A stretch of DNA of 64,000 nt from Phaseolus vulgaris (Eukaryota; Streptophyta; Magnoliopsida; Fabales; Fabaceae): positions 21,804,273-21,868,272 of the forward strand of contig NC_023749.2 of the NCBI RefSeq assembly GCF_000499845.2, read 5' to 3'. How positions within the stretch are numbered: position 1 is the first letter of the stretch; each line of letters opens with the position of its first letter. A program made the translations under genes and the position numbers. The notes beneath the pieces are model-generated. The model was not told the DNA's origin, did not search any database, and saw only the letters and a program-made list of their open reading frames with translations. Below, in pieces: positions 43,841 to 55,173 of the stretch.

Positions 43841-45035
43841 TGTTCCTGTCGGTTGACCTGGGTATGTCTTTGTGCGCGACCTTGCCCGTCAGCTAGGGAC
43901 ACCTTCCTTCTGGCAATCTGTGAGTACCTGCAAAGAAGTGGACAAATGGGCGCCCTAGCGACCGTTTGCACTCCGACGCATAAGTCAGCTAATAAGAAAC
44001 ACCAAAACTCTGCACCTTCGTATCAAAGCACCGTCCAAGGCACTCTGAAGGTGGTAATGAACTGTATCTCGTGTATCGTTTTCTGGTTCTGGCAAACAAT
44101 CCTTCTCTAGTCCCTTGTGCATAACCTCGAGGCTCGAGCAAGCAACTAGAGTGTGTTCTGGGGAAAATTTGCCAAAAGTCCGATCCGATCCCTGCTTCGA
44201 ACGTTCCAAAACCCTTTTAATGCCACCCTGCATTAAACATGTCTTAAAGTGCATTTAAGGAGCTTTAAGACGCATTTAACACGTTTCCTTAAAGCCTTTA
44301 ATGGCGGCATTTAAAGTGTTTTAAAGCGTTTAAAGCGTTAACTGAAATAAAACATACTTGATGAGGAAACATTTATTGTTTCCTCATTTACCATATTTGC
44401 TAACTTCTCGCTGACTCACTAACCTTTCACTGATTTGATTACTATCACACGTGGAGGGCCTCACGACGCCATATCCCAATCTTAGGGACATTCTGTTGCG
44501 TGAGTTCCTCCCTTCCTTGGAGTGCATCTGGCGCAAGGGGTGACTTTTTGGGTGCCAACTCATGCGCCCCAACCTCTAGTCACTCGCTCTGAGAGCGTAT
44601 CTACCTTCCTCTCGCACCCTCTCATGAGTCGTATCTATCCCAAGGGTCTCCCTGAGGTGGCACGGGCACTTCACGAGTCGGGTTGCTCCCTACTCACGCT
44701 AGTATTATGGCCTTGAAGCCACCTTTCTCTTCTCTTTATTACTGTTTCTGAGCTAGGCGGGCCCGAAGCCCCCGTGGCGTCACTCCCTCCATGGTCTTTC
44801 CTACCCATGGGTATCGGGGAGTAACACTACTGATGGCTTGCTTGGCGACGCCTTATCTTGGCGACGCCTTGTTTAGGCGACGCCCTTTTTTGGCGACACC
44901 TTGTCTTGGCGACGCCTTATGTAGTCACTCTGTTGACTTCCTTTCTTTGACCCCTTCGCGTGGTCCCACCATATGTTGACCTTGGCCCCGACGTTGACTT
45001 TGACTTTGGTCAACGCCCGTGGACGGGACGGTAGA
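43841..45035 (-). repeat. D 5' LTR
   Basis: 1195 bp. Plus-strand start TGTTCCTGTCGGTTGACC; plus-strand end GGGACGGTAGA, so the element-sense start reads TCTACCGTCCCG instead of TGTACCGTCCCG. Short inverted GGCGTCGCC units at 44840-44925. TTTAAAG-rich repeats at 44240-44340. Confidence 0.8.
44840..44925 (-). repeat. GGCGTCGCC-type short repeats in D LTR
   Basis: Five units (plus strand GGCGACGCC) at 16-18 bp spacing, same family as at 2608 and 12150. Confidence 0.75.
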
Positions 45036-45300
45036 GATGTCAACTCTCTTAGACGCTCCTTGTGTGGCCTAGACGCTTCTTGTGGGTGCCCTCTATGCAA
45101 GGTTGGTCCTAGACGCTCTCTTGGTTGCCTTTCATGCAAGGTTGGTCCTAGACGCTCTTTAGGGTGCTGAGGCCTCTTCCATCATCTCCCATCTTGGTGT
45201 TTCTATCTTGGGTGAACGGCTCTTGCCAACCTCATCCTTGCTATACAAAGTCAAGGGGCAGGTCAGAATATCTGCTCACAACATTGCTTGTAAAAGTCAA
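45036..45300 (-). mobile_element. B-like element fragment
   Basis: Read on the minus strand, a tract AAGATGGGAGA (45185-45195) precedes TGATGGAAGAGG (LTR start, right end 45184), followed by repeated GAGCGTCTAGG words, as in B LTR starts. The LTR piece is cut at 45036 by the D LTR. 45185-45300 would be its internal 3' end. Short and diverged. Confidence 0.45.
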
Positions 45301-45309
45301 AGGACAAGT

Positions 45310-45602
45310 TTCAACTTGTGAACCATGGTATTCCCAGCCTTGGTAAACTTGCGTAGGGGGAGGTTCATGATTGAACCATACTATTCTTATTCTAAACAAA
45401 TTACTTAAAGGGGGAGGTTCGTTTCATCGGTGAACCATACTGACCTTCCCCTTGTTGAACTTACATGAGAGGGGTTCATTGGGAGAACCAAACTTCCTCT
45501 ACTCTCCGTGTATCACTTCAAGGGAAAGGTTCATTTAACTGTCGAACCATACTATTCTCGGCCTTGGTGAACTCACTAAGAGGGAGGTTCGCTGGGGAAC
45601 CA
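45310..45602. repeat. E 3'-region tandem repeats, left part
   Basis: The marker GAACCA occurs at about 45319, 45374, 45432, 45487, 45544 and 45597, a period of 52-58 bp with diverged units (GGGAGGTTC, CTTGGTGAAC). The array continues at 47824 after the C4 insertion. Confidence 0.75.
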
Positions 45603-45983
45603 TGTTGAATCAAGTGTGATCAAAAGCTTTGAAGAATCCAAATCCTAGTGTTCGATGAAAGGCTGAAGTTGCTGCTCTGTTTAGAGTAGGATCTGGGTAG
45701 TTTATCTGTGTAATCCACTCTTTATTGAATCTAAAGCTAAAGTGTTTTCAAATCTTTTAAGTTTAAAGTGTTTTTCAAACTAAGTGAAAAACAACTTGTT
45801 GTTTTGTCGAAACAACCGATTGTTTTACTCTTAAGTGTTTTTGAAAAGGTTGAAAACTGTTTTGGTTGGTTGAATTTCTGACAAACCAAAACTCGTGCTT
45901 TCAATTGATTGTTTGTTTGAAAATCCTAACAGAATCTGTTTTGTTAGTTGAGTGTTCTTTAAATGATTTTCAAACTGAATACG

Positions 45984-47116
45984 TGTTAAAATGTATGGCT
46001 TTAAACTAGAGGGGTGGTGAATGGTTTAAAGAGGGTTTTCGCAAACTTTTAAGTCTAGAATAAAATTACTTCGAGAAATACTTGAGTAAGAAATCAGTTT
46101 GCCAAAACACAAAGCAAATAAGCACAACACCAGAAAAACAATTGGTTGTTTCGCAGAAACAATCGGTTGTTTATACTAGTTCACAAAATATAAAACTGAA
46201 TTTAAAGAGTTTAAGGATAAAGAGAATGCACACAGAGGTTTATACTGGTTCACTCTTAACCAAGAGCTACATCCAGTCTTCCCAGAAACCACTGGGGAAT
46301 CCACTAAGCAATCAACCCTAGATTAATTACAACACCACCAAAGAAGTGACCTTGATCCCCTCAAGACACACACTTCCTTTGGCTCAGCACAACACCACTA
46401 AGAATGCTGATCTTGACAACCTTAAGAACACACAACACTTCTCAGCTATACACACAAAGTTTCTTTCAAAGTACAAAGGATTACACTTGTTACAGAAAAG
46501 ATCTGAAATCAATACAAGATGAAAATCCTATATCACACTCTCTTTGATCCAAAGCAATCTCAAAGCAATCTCTAACACTTTCAAAAGCAAAATCAGTGAA
46601 AAACTCAAATATGTTTTTCTTTGATTAAATCTCGGTTGTTGTTTGTTACAAAATCTGAACAAACTATTTATTGCATTCAAAGCTTGGTCAAAGCATTTAA
46701 AATTGAAGCGTATTCAGTTATAAAGTCATTTAATGCTCAGTCAAAGAACAAAACAGTTTTCTGTTATGGTCCCAAAACAAACAATCGGTTGTTTTCACGA
46801 ATCAATCTATTGTTTTGGTTTGACAGCAAGTCAACCATCAAAAACAGTTTTCAACCTTTCTAAAAACACCTAAGTATAAAACAATTGGTTGTTTCGACAA
46901 AACAACAGGTTGTTTTTCACTTAGTTTGAAAAACATTTTTCAATTAAAAGGTTTGAGAATGCTTATGCTTTGGATTCAATCAAGAGTGGATTTACACATA
47001 AAATCTACCCCAGATCCTATCTAATAGACAACTCAGCAACAACAAGCACATCCAGCCTTTCATCAACCTTCAAAGGGTTTTGGATTCTTCAAAGCTTGAA
47101 CACACTTGATTCAACA
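45984..47116 (-). mobile_element. C5: copia solo LTR in opposite orientation inside C4
   Basis: 1133 bp, plus-strand TGTTAAAATG...GATTCAACA. Perfect 5-bp duplication ATACG at 45979-45983 and 47117-47121. Same family as C4, so C4 and C5 form partly complementary sequence in one locus. Confidence 0.9.
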
Positions 47117-47157
47117 ATACGCTCTTGTTTTAAATTCTTTGACAAATCTTTGAAAGC

Positions 47158-47166
47158 TATAAATAG
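47158..47166 (+). promoter_or_regulatory. TATA box in C4 LTR
   Basis: TATAAATAG in AAAGCTATAAATAGTTTG. Confidence 0.5.
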
Positions 47167-47823
47167 TTTGTTTATGTTTTATAACAAACAAGAAAGAAGA
47201 AAAATAGATTTGAGTTTTTCAGAGATTGCTTTCAAGATTTGATCATTCACAATTCAACTTTGGTTTTCTCAAGAGAGAGTGGAATAGGATTACATCTATA
47301 TTGATTTCAGTTCATTCTGCAACAAGTGTAATTCGTTCTGAATACTTTGTAAATTCTGGTGTTGTAAGCCAAGGAGTGTTGTGTGCTCTTGAGGTTGTCA
47401 AGATCAACATTCTTGGTGTGTGCTGTGCCAAAGGAAGTGTGTTTCTTGAGGGGTTTAATGTCACTTCTTTGGTGGTTTTGTGTGTAATCTGTAATTGATT
47501 GCTTAGTGGATTGCCAGTGGATTCTGGGGACTGGATGTAGGTCTTGGTTTAAGAGTGAACCAGTATAAACTGTTTGTGTATCTCTTTCTTCCCTTAAACT
47601 CATTTAAATTCAATTGTTGTTGATTTGATGGTATAAACAATCGATTATTTCGAAGAAACAACCGATTGTTTTTCTGGTGCTTTGCTGTTTTGTGCTTTGT
47701 TTCTTGGCTAACTAAATTCCTAATCTGCTTTCTTGCAAAGAATTTCATTCTAGCTAAAAAGGTTTTCGAAAACCCCCTTTAAACAATTCACCCCCCTCTC
47801 ATTTAAGGCCATATATTCTAACA

Positions 47824-47985
47824 TACCATACTACTTTCGCTCTTGGCTTAATCACTACAAGGGAGAGGTTCATTTAACTGTCGAACCATACTATTCTCGG
47901 CCTTGGTGAACCCACCTAAGAGGGAGGTTCACTGAGGAACCATACTACTTCTGCTCTTGGCTTAATCACTACAAAGGAGAGGTTC
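47824..47985. repeat. E 3'-region tandem repeats, right part
   Basis: Three further GAACCA/GGGAGAGGTTC units; the phrase GAACCATACTATTCTCGGCC is shared exactly with 45544. Confidence 0.75.
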
Positions 47986-48026
47986 ATTCAACTGCAATGC
48001 ACATTTCTTAACTGGATAACTGGAAT

Positions 48027-48085
48027 TTTATTCGGGCAACCTCATTAAAAAAACCCTTATGAGGGAAAAAGAGTGCCCCCTTAAA
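48027..48085 (-). other. conserved block after integrase stop, E copy
   Basis: On the minus strand AAGGGGGCACTCTTTTTCCC, then a GGGTTTTTTTAATGAGG run to CCCGAATAA. Matches the blocks of T0 and T. Confidence 0.55.
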
Positions 48086-48102
48086 CATGTACAATGCAAA
48101 AA

Positions 48103-49900
48103 TTAACTAAAATAAAACTTCAGGTTGGTGGCGTTCCAAGTATGAGGGATCGCACCACCCTCCAATGTTTCGAGCCTGTATGCTCCATTCCCAAGGGCCT
48201 CCATTACTCTGAAAGGACCGATCCACTGGGGAGATAGCTTGTTTTCTAACTAGTACGGGTGGGCCTTCCGCATCACCAGGTCGGCGACCTGGAACTGCCG
48301 AGGTCTCAGCTTGGAGTTGTACTTGTACTCCACCCTCCTTTTCAAGGCTTCACCCTTAATCCTTGCTTCCTCCCTAACTTCATACAGTAGGCCCATGTTC
48401 ACCTTTCTCTCTTCGTTGGACTCTTCGACCACGAAATTTTGGAAACACGGTGAGTTCTCCTAGATTTCCACTGAAATCATTGCGTCCGAACCATACACCA
48501 AGCTTAAGGGTGTTTCCCTGGTTGTGGATTGGGGAGTAGTGTGGTAGGCCCACATGATTCTAGGAACTTCTTCCGCCCAGGTCCCTTTGGCTTTGTCAAG
48601 CCTTCTCTTAGACCTTGGAGCAGAACTTGGTTGGCCGACTCGACCTGTCCATTCGTCTGGGGTGTTCTACTGATGCGAACACCTGTTTCACTCCCAACTT
48701 CTTACATAGCTTGCCCAGCTGCTGGCTTGCAAATTGGGTACCATTATCAGATACCAACCTCTTCGGGATTCCGAAGCGGCACACTATGGTTTTCCACACA
48801 AAGTGTTGGATTTTATGAGCTGTGATCTGTGCCACCGGCTCAGCCTCGATCCACTTCGTGAAATACTCTATGGCAACCACGAGGTACTTCATTTGCCATA
48901 CTGCCAAAGGGAAAGACCCCAGGATATCGATTCCCCAGTTATGAAATGGCCATGGGCTGTAGATCGATCTCAACTCCTCTAGGGCGCCTTATGCCAATCA
49001 GCATGGTGTTGGCACTGCTTGCACCGCTGGGCGTATCTCGTGCAATCTTCCCTCATGGTTGGCCAGTAATACCCTGCACAAATGGCCTTTGACGAGAGAG
49101 ATCGACCACCGATGTGGCTACCGCATATCCCTTTGTGTAGTTTTTCCATGATGCACGTGCATTGCTCACCGTGCACACATACCAATATAGGATGGGTGAA
49201 TTTGTGACTGAATAGTTTCCCATCGATCAGGGTGTACTTGCTCAAATTTTTCTTGATTTTTCGAGCTTCTACTGGTTCTAACGAGAGTATTTCATCGACT
49301 AAGTAGCGCTGGTAGGCTGTCATCTAGGGTTTCTCCTTATTCGACCTGGTAAACTTGTCCAACAACTCGATACCTGCTTATTCTGGGTGTTTTCACTGTC
49401 TCATGCGTTAGCGACCGATGACTCCTCCTCGTCCCTTCCGATGTGCTAACCTGTTGAATTTCTGCCACATTGTCCGTGGTGGTTCAAGGTGTCTTCAGGG
49501 TCTCCTGATCACCGTCCTTTACCTGCCCCCTTGCCCGAACTGGCTAGCTTTGCAAGTAAGTCGGCTTAGGCATTCTGTTCTCTGGGCACATGGACTAACT
49601 CGAACACTTCGAACGACTCCTTAAGGACCTGGACATATTCCAGGTATGCGGCCATCTGAGGGTCTTTAGCCTGGTATTCCCATGTAACTTGGCCTGTAAC
49701 TAACAAAGAGTCACTCTTTGCCAACAACCCCTTTGCTCCCATCTCCTTAGCCAACAACATTCCAGCGATCAGGGCCTCATACTCTGCTTGGTTGTTGCTG
49801 GCCTTGAAAGCGAAACGTAGAGCCTGCTCAATCAGCAACCCATCTGGTCCCTCCAAGATAACACCAGCTCCACTGCCTTGTTGGTTTGAGGAACCATCTA
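48103..49900 (-). pseudogene. E pol remnant: archaeal-type RNase H and integrase
   Basis: Minus strand. From the B2 junction: SSNQQGSGAGVILEG, FKASNNQAEYEALIAG (second RNase H, to about 49560, with a stop after HVPREQNA), spacer, integrase zinc part (HEGICGSHIGGRS, CKQCQHHADWHKAP, 49323-48979), core GIDILGSFP, VSDNGTQF, SVEHP (48973-48608), then the end (ARIKGEALKRRVE, PRQFQVADLVMRKAHPY) with a stop at 48250 and the terminal NLKFYFS, stop 48103-48105. Several frame changes; dead. Confidence 0.8.
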
Positions 49901-49983
49901 TGATGGAGGAGGGCCAAGCACACCTATCCAAGGAAGCCAAGGCACAAGCCAAGGAGAGCGTCTAGACCAAGACCAAGACCAAG

Positions 49984-50046
49984 GTGAGCGTCTAGGACGT
50001 GAAGGTGAGCGTCTAGGACGTGAAGGTGAGCGTCTAGGACGTGAAG
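49984..50046 (+). repeat. 21-bp minisatellite, 3 copies, in B2 5' LTR
   Basis: Exact 21-bp units at 49984, 50005 and 50026. The 3' LTR has four. Confidence 0.9.
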
Positions 50047-50348
50047 GAGGGAGGCTATCCATGGAGCTAGACCGTCTAGGCCCCCTTACAAGATCCATGG
50101 CTAAACATGCTCACACACAAGTAAATGAAGCCACGGATGGAAGAAAGAAGGCTTTGTATATGTTTGCATAAAGGCCCATTAGGGGTACTTAGTAGATAGG
50201 ATAGTGTAGAAAGCACTTTTGATGGAAACATTCTAGAAACTAGGGTTGTGTGGCCGGTCATTGCACATGGCACATGGCTTAGCATTTAGATTTAATTTTG
50301 GTTTTCTTTTCCTTAGAAGATAGCTTAACATTTACGTCCAAGATAGCT

Positions 50349-50357
50349 TATAAATAG
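50349..50357 (+). promoter_or_regulatory. TATA box in B2 5' LTR
   Basis: TATAAATAG, same context as B1. Confidence 0.6.
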
Positions 50358-50627
50358 GGAAGCTATCTCATTGTATTTTTCAAGTTTAATTGAGTAAGGT
50401 TATGCTGCCATTTTTGTGCACAAGCTTTACTTCTCCTAGAAATCTAGGCTCTAAACTTCAATCCTTTCACCTTCTCCCTTGAGCTGGCCGAACCACTCAA
50501 ACACCATACTCATCATGCACCTACAAGGCCAACACAACTCCTAGGAGGGTCTTGATCATCTCACCCATTGCTTCCGCACCTTATTTTCTACTTTGATTCA
50601 AGAAGAACACATGAAAATGCCATCATT

Positions 50628-50640
50628 TGGTATCATGAGC
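50628..50640 (+). other. B2 primer-binding site
   Basis: TGGTATCATGAGC, the tRNA-iMet type site with one extra T relative to B1. Confidence 0.75.
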
Positions 50641-52491
50641 TTTTGGTTCTTCAAGATGAGTAGCTTGGTCTTTTAAATTTTCAGTTCTTCTTTATTTCAT
50701 ATTGTCATTTAAATTCCATACTTGTCTTGCTGTTTTTTACTTTTTAAATTGTTCTTGGTGTGCTTATGGAAGATCCAACCGAAGCACAATTGTTCAATTG
50801 ATCTTGAACAAATTCTGTGCAGCTTGTGATAGGATTCCTTACACCATTGAGTGGCTGTTTTCTTTTAGGAATTTGAGTCCTTATTGCTTTCTTAATTTTG
50901 CTTCATTTTATGCTTTGAGTCTTTATTTTCTGAATCTATAAATGTTGTGTCAAGTCATGTGAATCCATATTTGTCAACAATTCTTAGTAGTCCTATTATT
51001 GGCTTGATTGTTTCTTGCTTTTGGGTCTCTTTAATTTGTTTGAATCTGCTGTTCTTTGATCCTTTGGTGCCTTTTTTATTTTTAGTTTGAGTTCATATTG
51101 TGTTTAGATCATACACAATTCTATTTCACAAATTTCCATTGTGTCTAAACTTTGGTATCTTGCTGTTTTTGTTTCCAGTTTTCAGATTCCCCTGTTTACA
51201 CCTTCTCTGTTTTGGCTGTTTTAACCCAGAAAAATATTTCCACCCATAGGAAAATTCTGATTTTCTGGAAAATGCAAGTTTAAAGTGTTATAGAAAAGAC
51301 AAAAAAAGAATTAAGTCAAAAGAAGCAACAGAAAAAAAATGATAAATCTTACAAAATCAGAGTGCAAATCTTGAGCGCTCCAGCTGGCCTAACCGAACAC
51401 CAATTTTGAAAAATTTATTAAAAACAAATGGTGCATCCGTTTTGATTGAATCCAAAGCCAGATTTTATATAAGATCCTGAATATCTTGCATAACAAATTT
51501 CAGAGCCAAATTCCAAAAATACAGATCAGCATAAATCGGGGAACAAACACGTTTTCTGGCCCACAACATTTTCCAGTGGTGCTGTTTTTTTTATTTGGTC
51601 ATCTAATCTAGTGCTGTTCTTTAGGAATTCTTTTGTGTGCCAACCTTTTATTGAGTACCTTTAATTGTTTGCTTTAATTTCTTGAATCTCTTTCTAAGTT
51701 GTCATATTATAAATCCTTTTGGTGGTACTGTTTTCTTTCAATTAAATTTGTTTCTTGCTTTTGTTCCTTGACCTCTCTTTTTGGGTGTTGGAATTTAATT
51801 TCTCCCTTGGTGCTTATGTGCATGGAATTTGACTTGGTTTAAGGTTTAGCCCTTGTGAATAGGTGCTGGAAATTGGAGAATTAAAGCCAACATTCTAAGG
51901 AGGAGACAAAGCCAAAGCCGAAACAAACTTCCTTGAAACAAACACTACAAACATTTAGGAGATCAACAATCAAGACAACAAAGAAGTGCACTAACCAAAA
52001 GGAGGAACAACAAAGGGAGTTTTCTTATTTCCCTTTGCAACTTGGTTTATTGTTAATTACCTCTTTTAATTACGTTTTAGACGGTGAGTGTGTCTTCAAG
52101 GGCTCAAAGTGTCCAAGAAGCCTCACCTAGGGCCGAATAGTATAGCATTCTTGATTAGTAATTGTTACTTGTTTGTAATTGCTTTTCTTTTGCTTTCATA
52201 GCTACGTCTTGCATGTTTATTTTTGTCTAATTTGTGTGCTAAACCGACTAGCTTTGATTGCATAGTTAGCTTGCATTGTTTTCTTGCATTTATTTCTCAA
52301 CTTATTTGTGTTCTAAGTGTTTCACTAAGAGAAAGTCTTGTGTGAAGATATTGGGGGATAGTTTTTGGCAAGGAAAAGGCTTGGTACTTAAGTAGTCCTT
52401 TGTGACTCACCTCCCTTACCTGGAAAACTACCTTCTTTAACTTTCCTAAACTTTCTCAAAGTAAAACACCTATATACACAAAGTTTTAGCC
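50641..52491 (+). other. B2 untranslated leader
   Basis: 1.85 kb, T-rich, no gene; nearly identical to the B1 leader. Long leaders precede gag in all A and B copies here. Confidence 0.6.
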
Positions 52492-55173
52492 ATGTCTTCT
52501 TCTTCTCACTCTCCAAAGTCTATAGAAAGTGAAGTAAAATCTTTGAAAACTCTTTTAAAAGAAGTATCCCAAGCGGTACAATTGATATCTTTTAGACAAT
52601 TGGAGAATGAGAACAAAATCAATGAGTTGGCTAAAGCTCAAGAAGAGAAGTCACAAAAATCACAAAAATAAAAAAAAACTCATGCATCCCATTCTCAAAG
52701 TATTGAGTCTCTAGGGGAGGGAAGCCGTAGAATCAATGATTATTACCAACCACCCCCTAGAAGAACTAGGCAAAGGGAACAAGAGGTGCCAAGGGAAACA
52801 AGAGTAGACCTACCTCATTTTCATGGAAAAGAAAATGTAGAAGTATATCTAGATTGGGAGATGAAGGTAGAGCAACTCTTTGCTTGCCATAGGGTAAGTG
52901 AGGAACGAAAAGTACCCTTAGCCACCCTTAGTTTCCAAGGGAACGCCATGTATTGGTGGACCTCTCTCGAAAGAGATAGACGTCTTCATAGGGAACCTTC
53001 CATTACATATTGGAATGACCTTAGGGGAGCCCTAAGACGTCGACATATACCTTCCTACTACCATAGGGAGTTGATGGACAAGCTCCAAAGACTCCAACAA
53101 AAGAACATGAGTGTGGAAGAGTATAGGCAAAAAATGGAGCTCTACATGATGAGAGCCTCCATTAGAGAAGAGGAGGAAACCACCATAGCTAGGTTCCTTA
53201 GTGGCCTATCACTTGAGATAAGAGATAGAGTAGAGCTCTTACCTTATCAAGACTTGAATGATTTGGTTCAACTTTGCATTAAAGTTGAGCAACAAAACTT
53301 GCGCAAAACCTCAAGTCAAAAGGTGAGCCCCTATTCTAGCTTTTATCCCAAGAAAGAGTTTAGAAGGGAGGGTAGTACATCCAAGGAAAAACCAAAAGAG
53401 CCTACCAAGCCCTTCACCAAAGAAACCTCAACCCCACCCATCCGAGCTAGAGATGTTAAATGTTTTAAGTGCTATGGTAGAGGGCATGTGCAAGCACAAT
53501 GTCCAAACCAAAGGACTTTGTTTCTTAAAGGTGTAGATGAGTACACTAGTGGCGAGGATGAGCCTAGTGAGAGAGAGGAAGGGGGAGAGGATGAGAGGGT
53601 AGCTCCACTAGAGGGAGAATTGCTTATGATTAGGAGAACCCTCAACAATCACCCTAGCACATCCATGGAAACACAAAGGGAGAACATCTTTCATACAAGA
53701 TGCAATGTTTTAGAAAATATATGTTCCCTCATTGTGGATAGTGGATCTAGTTGTAATTGTTGTAGTGCTAGGATGGTTGAAAAGCTTAAGCTACAAGTAG
53801 TTCCTCACCCAAAACCTTACAAACTTCAATGGCTTAATGAAAATGGGGAACTACATGTAGACAAGCAAGTGGAAATCAAGTTTTCCATAGGGAACTACAA
53901 AGACAAAGTTTTATGTGATGTAGTGCCTATGGAAGCTTGCCATATCTTATTAGGGAGACCATGGCAATTTGATAAGAAAACCTTGCATGATGGTCTCACT
54001 AACGAGATTTCCTTCACCCATAAGTATAAGAAGTTTGTACTTAGTCCTTTACCACATTCTCAAGTGGTGAAAGACCAAATACAAATGAAACAAAAGAGGG
54101 ATGAGGAAAACAAAAAAAAAAGAGAGCTAGAAAAAGAGAAAATCCTTAGGGATAGAAAGGCGTGGGAGAAGAGTGTTCCTTCCCACAAGGTTGGTCAACA
54201 AGAAAAACCTCTTGAAAATGTTTTTGAAAACTTGCTTCTTGTTGAACAACCAAGCCTTATCTTTTGTAAAGGAGCACTTACATGCACTGCCACAAGTAGT
54301 GAACTCATGGTTTTACCTCCTCAAGTAGAAAACCTTTTGAGTGAATTTGAAGATCTATTCTCCCAAGAAGGACCCATTGGGCTTCCTCCTCTTAGGGGGA
54401 TAGAACATCAAATTGACTTTATACCGGGGGCAAGCCTACCAAATAGGCCTGCTTATAGAACCAACCCCGAGGAAACAAAGGAGATAGAATCACAAGTTCA
54501 AGACTTGTTGGAGAAGGGTTGGGTTCAAAAGAGCCTAAGCCCTTGTGCTGTACCTGTCTTGTTGGTGCCCAAAAAGGATGGAAAATGGCGTATGTGTTGT
54601 GATTGTAGAGCAATCAACAACATCACCATCAAGTATAGGCATCCAATCCCGAGGCTTGATGATATGCTTGATGAATTGCATGGGTCAACTCTATTCTCCA
54701 AGATTGACCTTAAAAGTGGATATCACCAAATTCGAATCAAGGAGGGTGATGAGTGGAAAACCGCTTTTAAGACCAAATTTGGATTATATGAGTGGTTGGT
54801 GATGCCCTTTGGGCTTACTAACGCTCCAAGCACATTCATGAGGCTTATGAATCATACCTTAAGGGATTGTATAGGTAAATATGTAGTAGTTTACTTTGAT
54901 GATATCTTAGTATATAGTAAAACCCTAGAAGACCATCTAAGCCACCTTAGGGAAGTTCTTCTAGTCCTTAGGAAAAATAGTCTTTTTGCCAATAGGGATA
55001 AGTGTACCTTTTGTGTAGATAGTGTAGTCTTCTTAGGCTTTATAGTAAACAAAAAGGGGGTGCATGTAGATCCTGAGAAAATCAAAGCCATCCGCGAGTG
55101 GCCAACTCCACAAAATGTAAGTGAAGTAAGAAGTTTTCATGGGTTAGCTAGCTTCTATAGAAGGTACCAATGA
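52492..55173 (+). pseudogene. B2 gag-protease-RT, one internal stop, 3' truncated
   Basis: ATG 52492 (MSSSSHSPKS). A TAA at 52669-52671 interrupts after 59 codons; the same frame is then open to 55173. Gag core (VEVYLDWEMKVEQLF, YWNDLRGALRRR, EYRQKMELYMM, IARFLSGL), zinc knuckle CFKCYGRGHVQAQC (about 53461-53502), acidic spacer, protease with VDSGSS (about 53735) and LLGRPWQFD, RT from about 54400 with KIDLKSGYHQI, MPFGLTNAPSTF, VYFDDILVYSK and FLGFIV. It stops after SFHGLASFYRR because RNase H and integrase are deleted. Gag-pol is in one frame. The C-terminal reading into the LTR and the RT phrasing suggest a CRM-like chromovirus; lineage is inferred. Confidence 0.85.

Larger units (their letters stand above)
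39408..45035 (-). mobile_element. D: Tat-type gypsy element, 3' end missing
   Basis: Minus strand: 5' LTR 43841-45035, primer site 43822-43838, gag 42600-43732, RT and RNase H 40070-42150, integrase to 39408. Protease is deleted. The 3' untranslated region, polypurine tract and its own 3' LTR are replaced by the LTR segments at 38065-39407. Confidence 0.8.
45603..47823 (+). mobile_element. C4: copia solo LTR, itself interrupted by C5
   Basis: Plus orientation, TGTTGAATCAAG...TATATTCTAACA; its own length is about 1.08 kb without C5. Flanks AACCA (45598-45602) and TACCA (47824-47828) form a 5-bp duplication with one difference. TATA box TATAAATAG at 47158-47166. Motif pairs at 45795-45826 and 47633-47671. 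Confidence 0.85.
45301..49900 (-). mobile_element. E: Tat-type gypsy element, 3' part
   Basis: Minus strand: archaeal-type RNase H to integrase end (48103-49900), conserved post-integrase block, diverged tandem repeats (47824-47985 and 45310-45602) split by copia LTRs C4 and C5. Cut on the right by B2 at 49901. LTRs not seen. Confidence 0.75.
49901..50625 (+). repeat. B2 5' LTR
   Basis: 725 bp, TGATGGAGGAGG...ATGCCATCA. TATA box TATAAATAG 50349-50357. Three copies of a 21-bp unit beginning GTGAGCGTCTAGG at 49984-50046. Confidence 0.9.
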
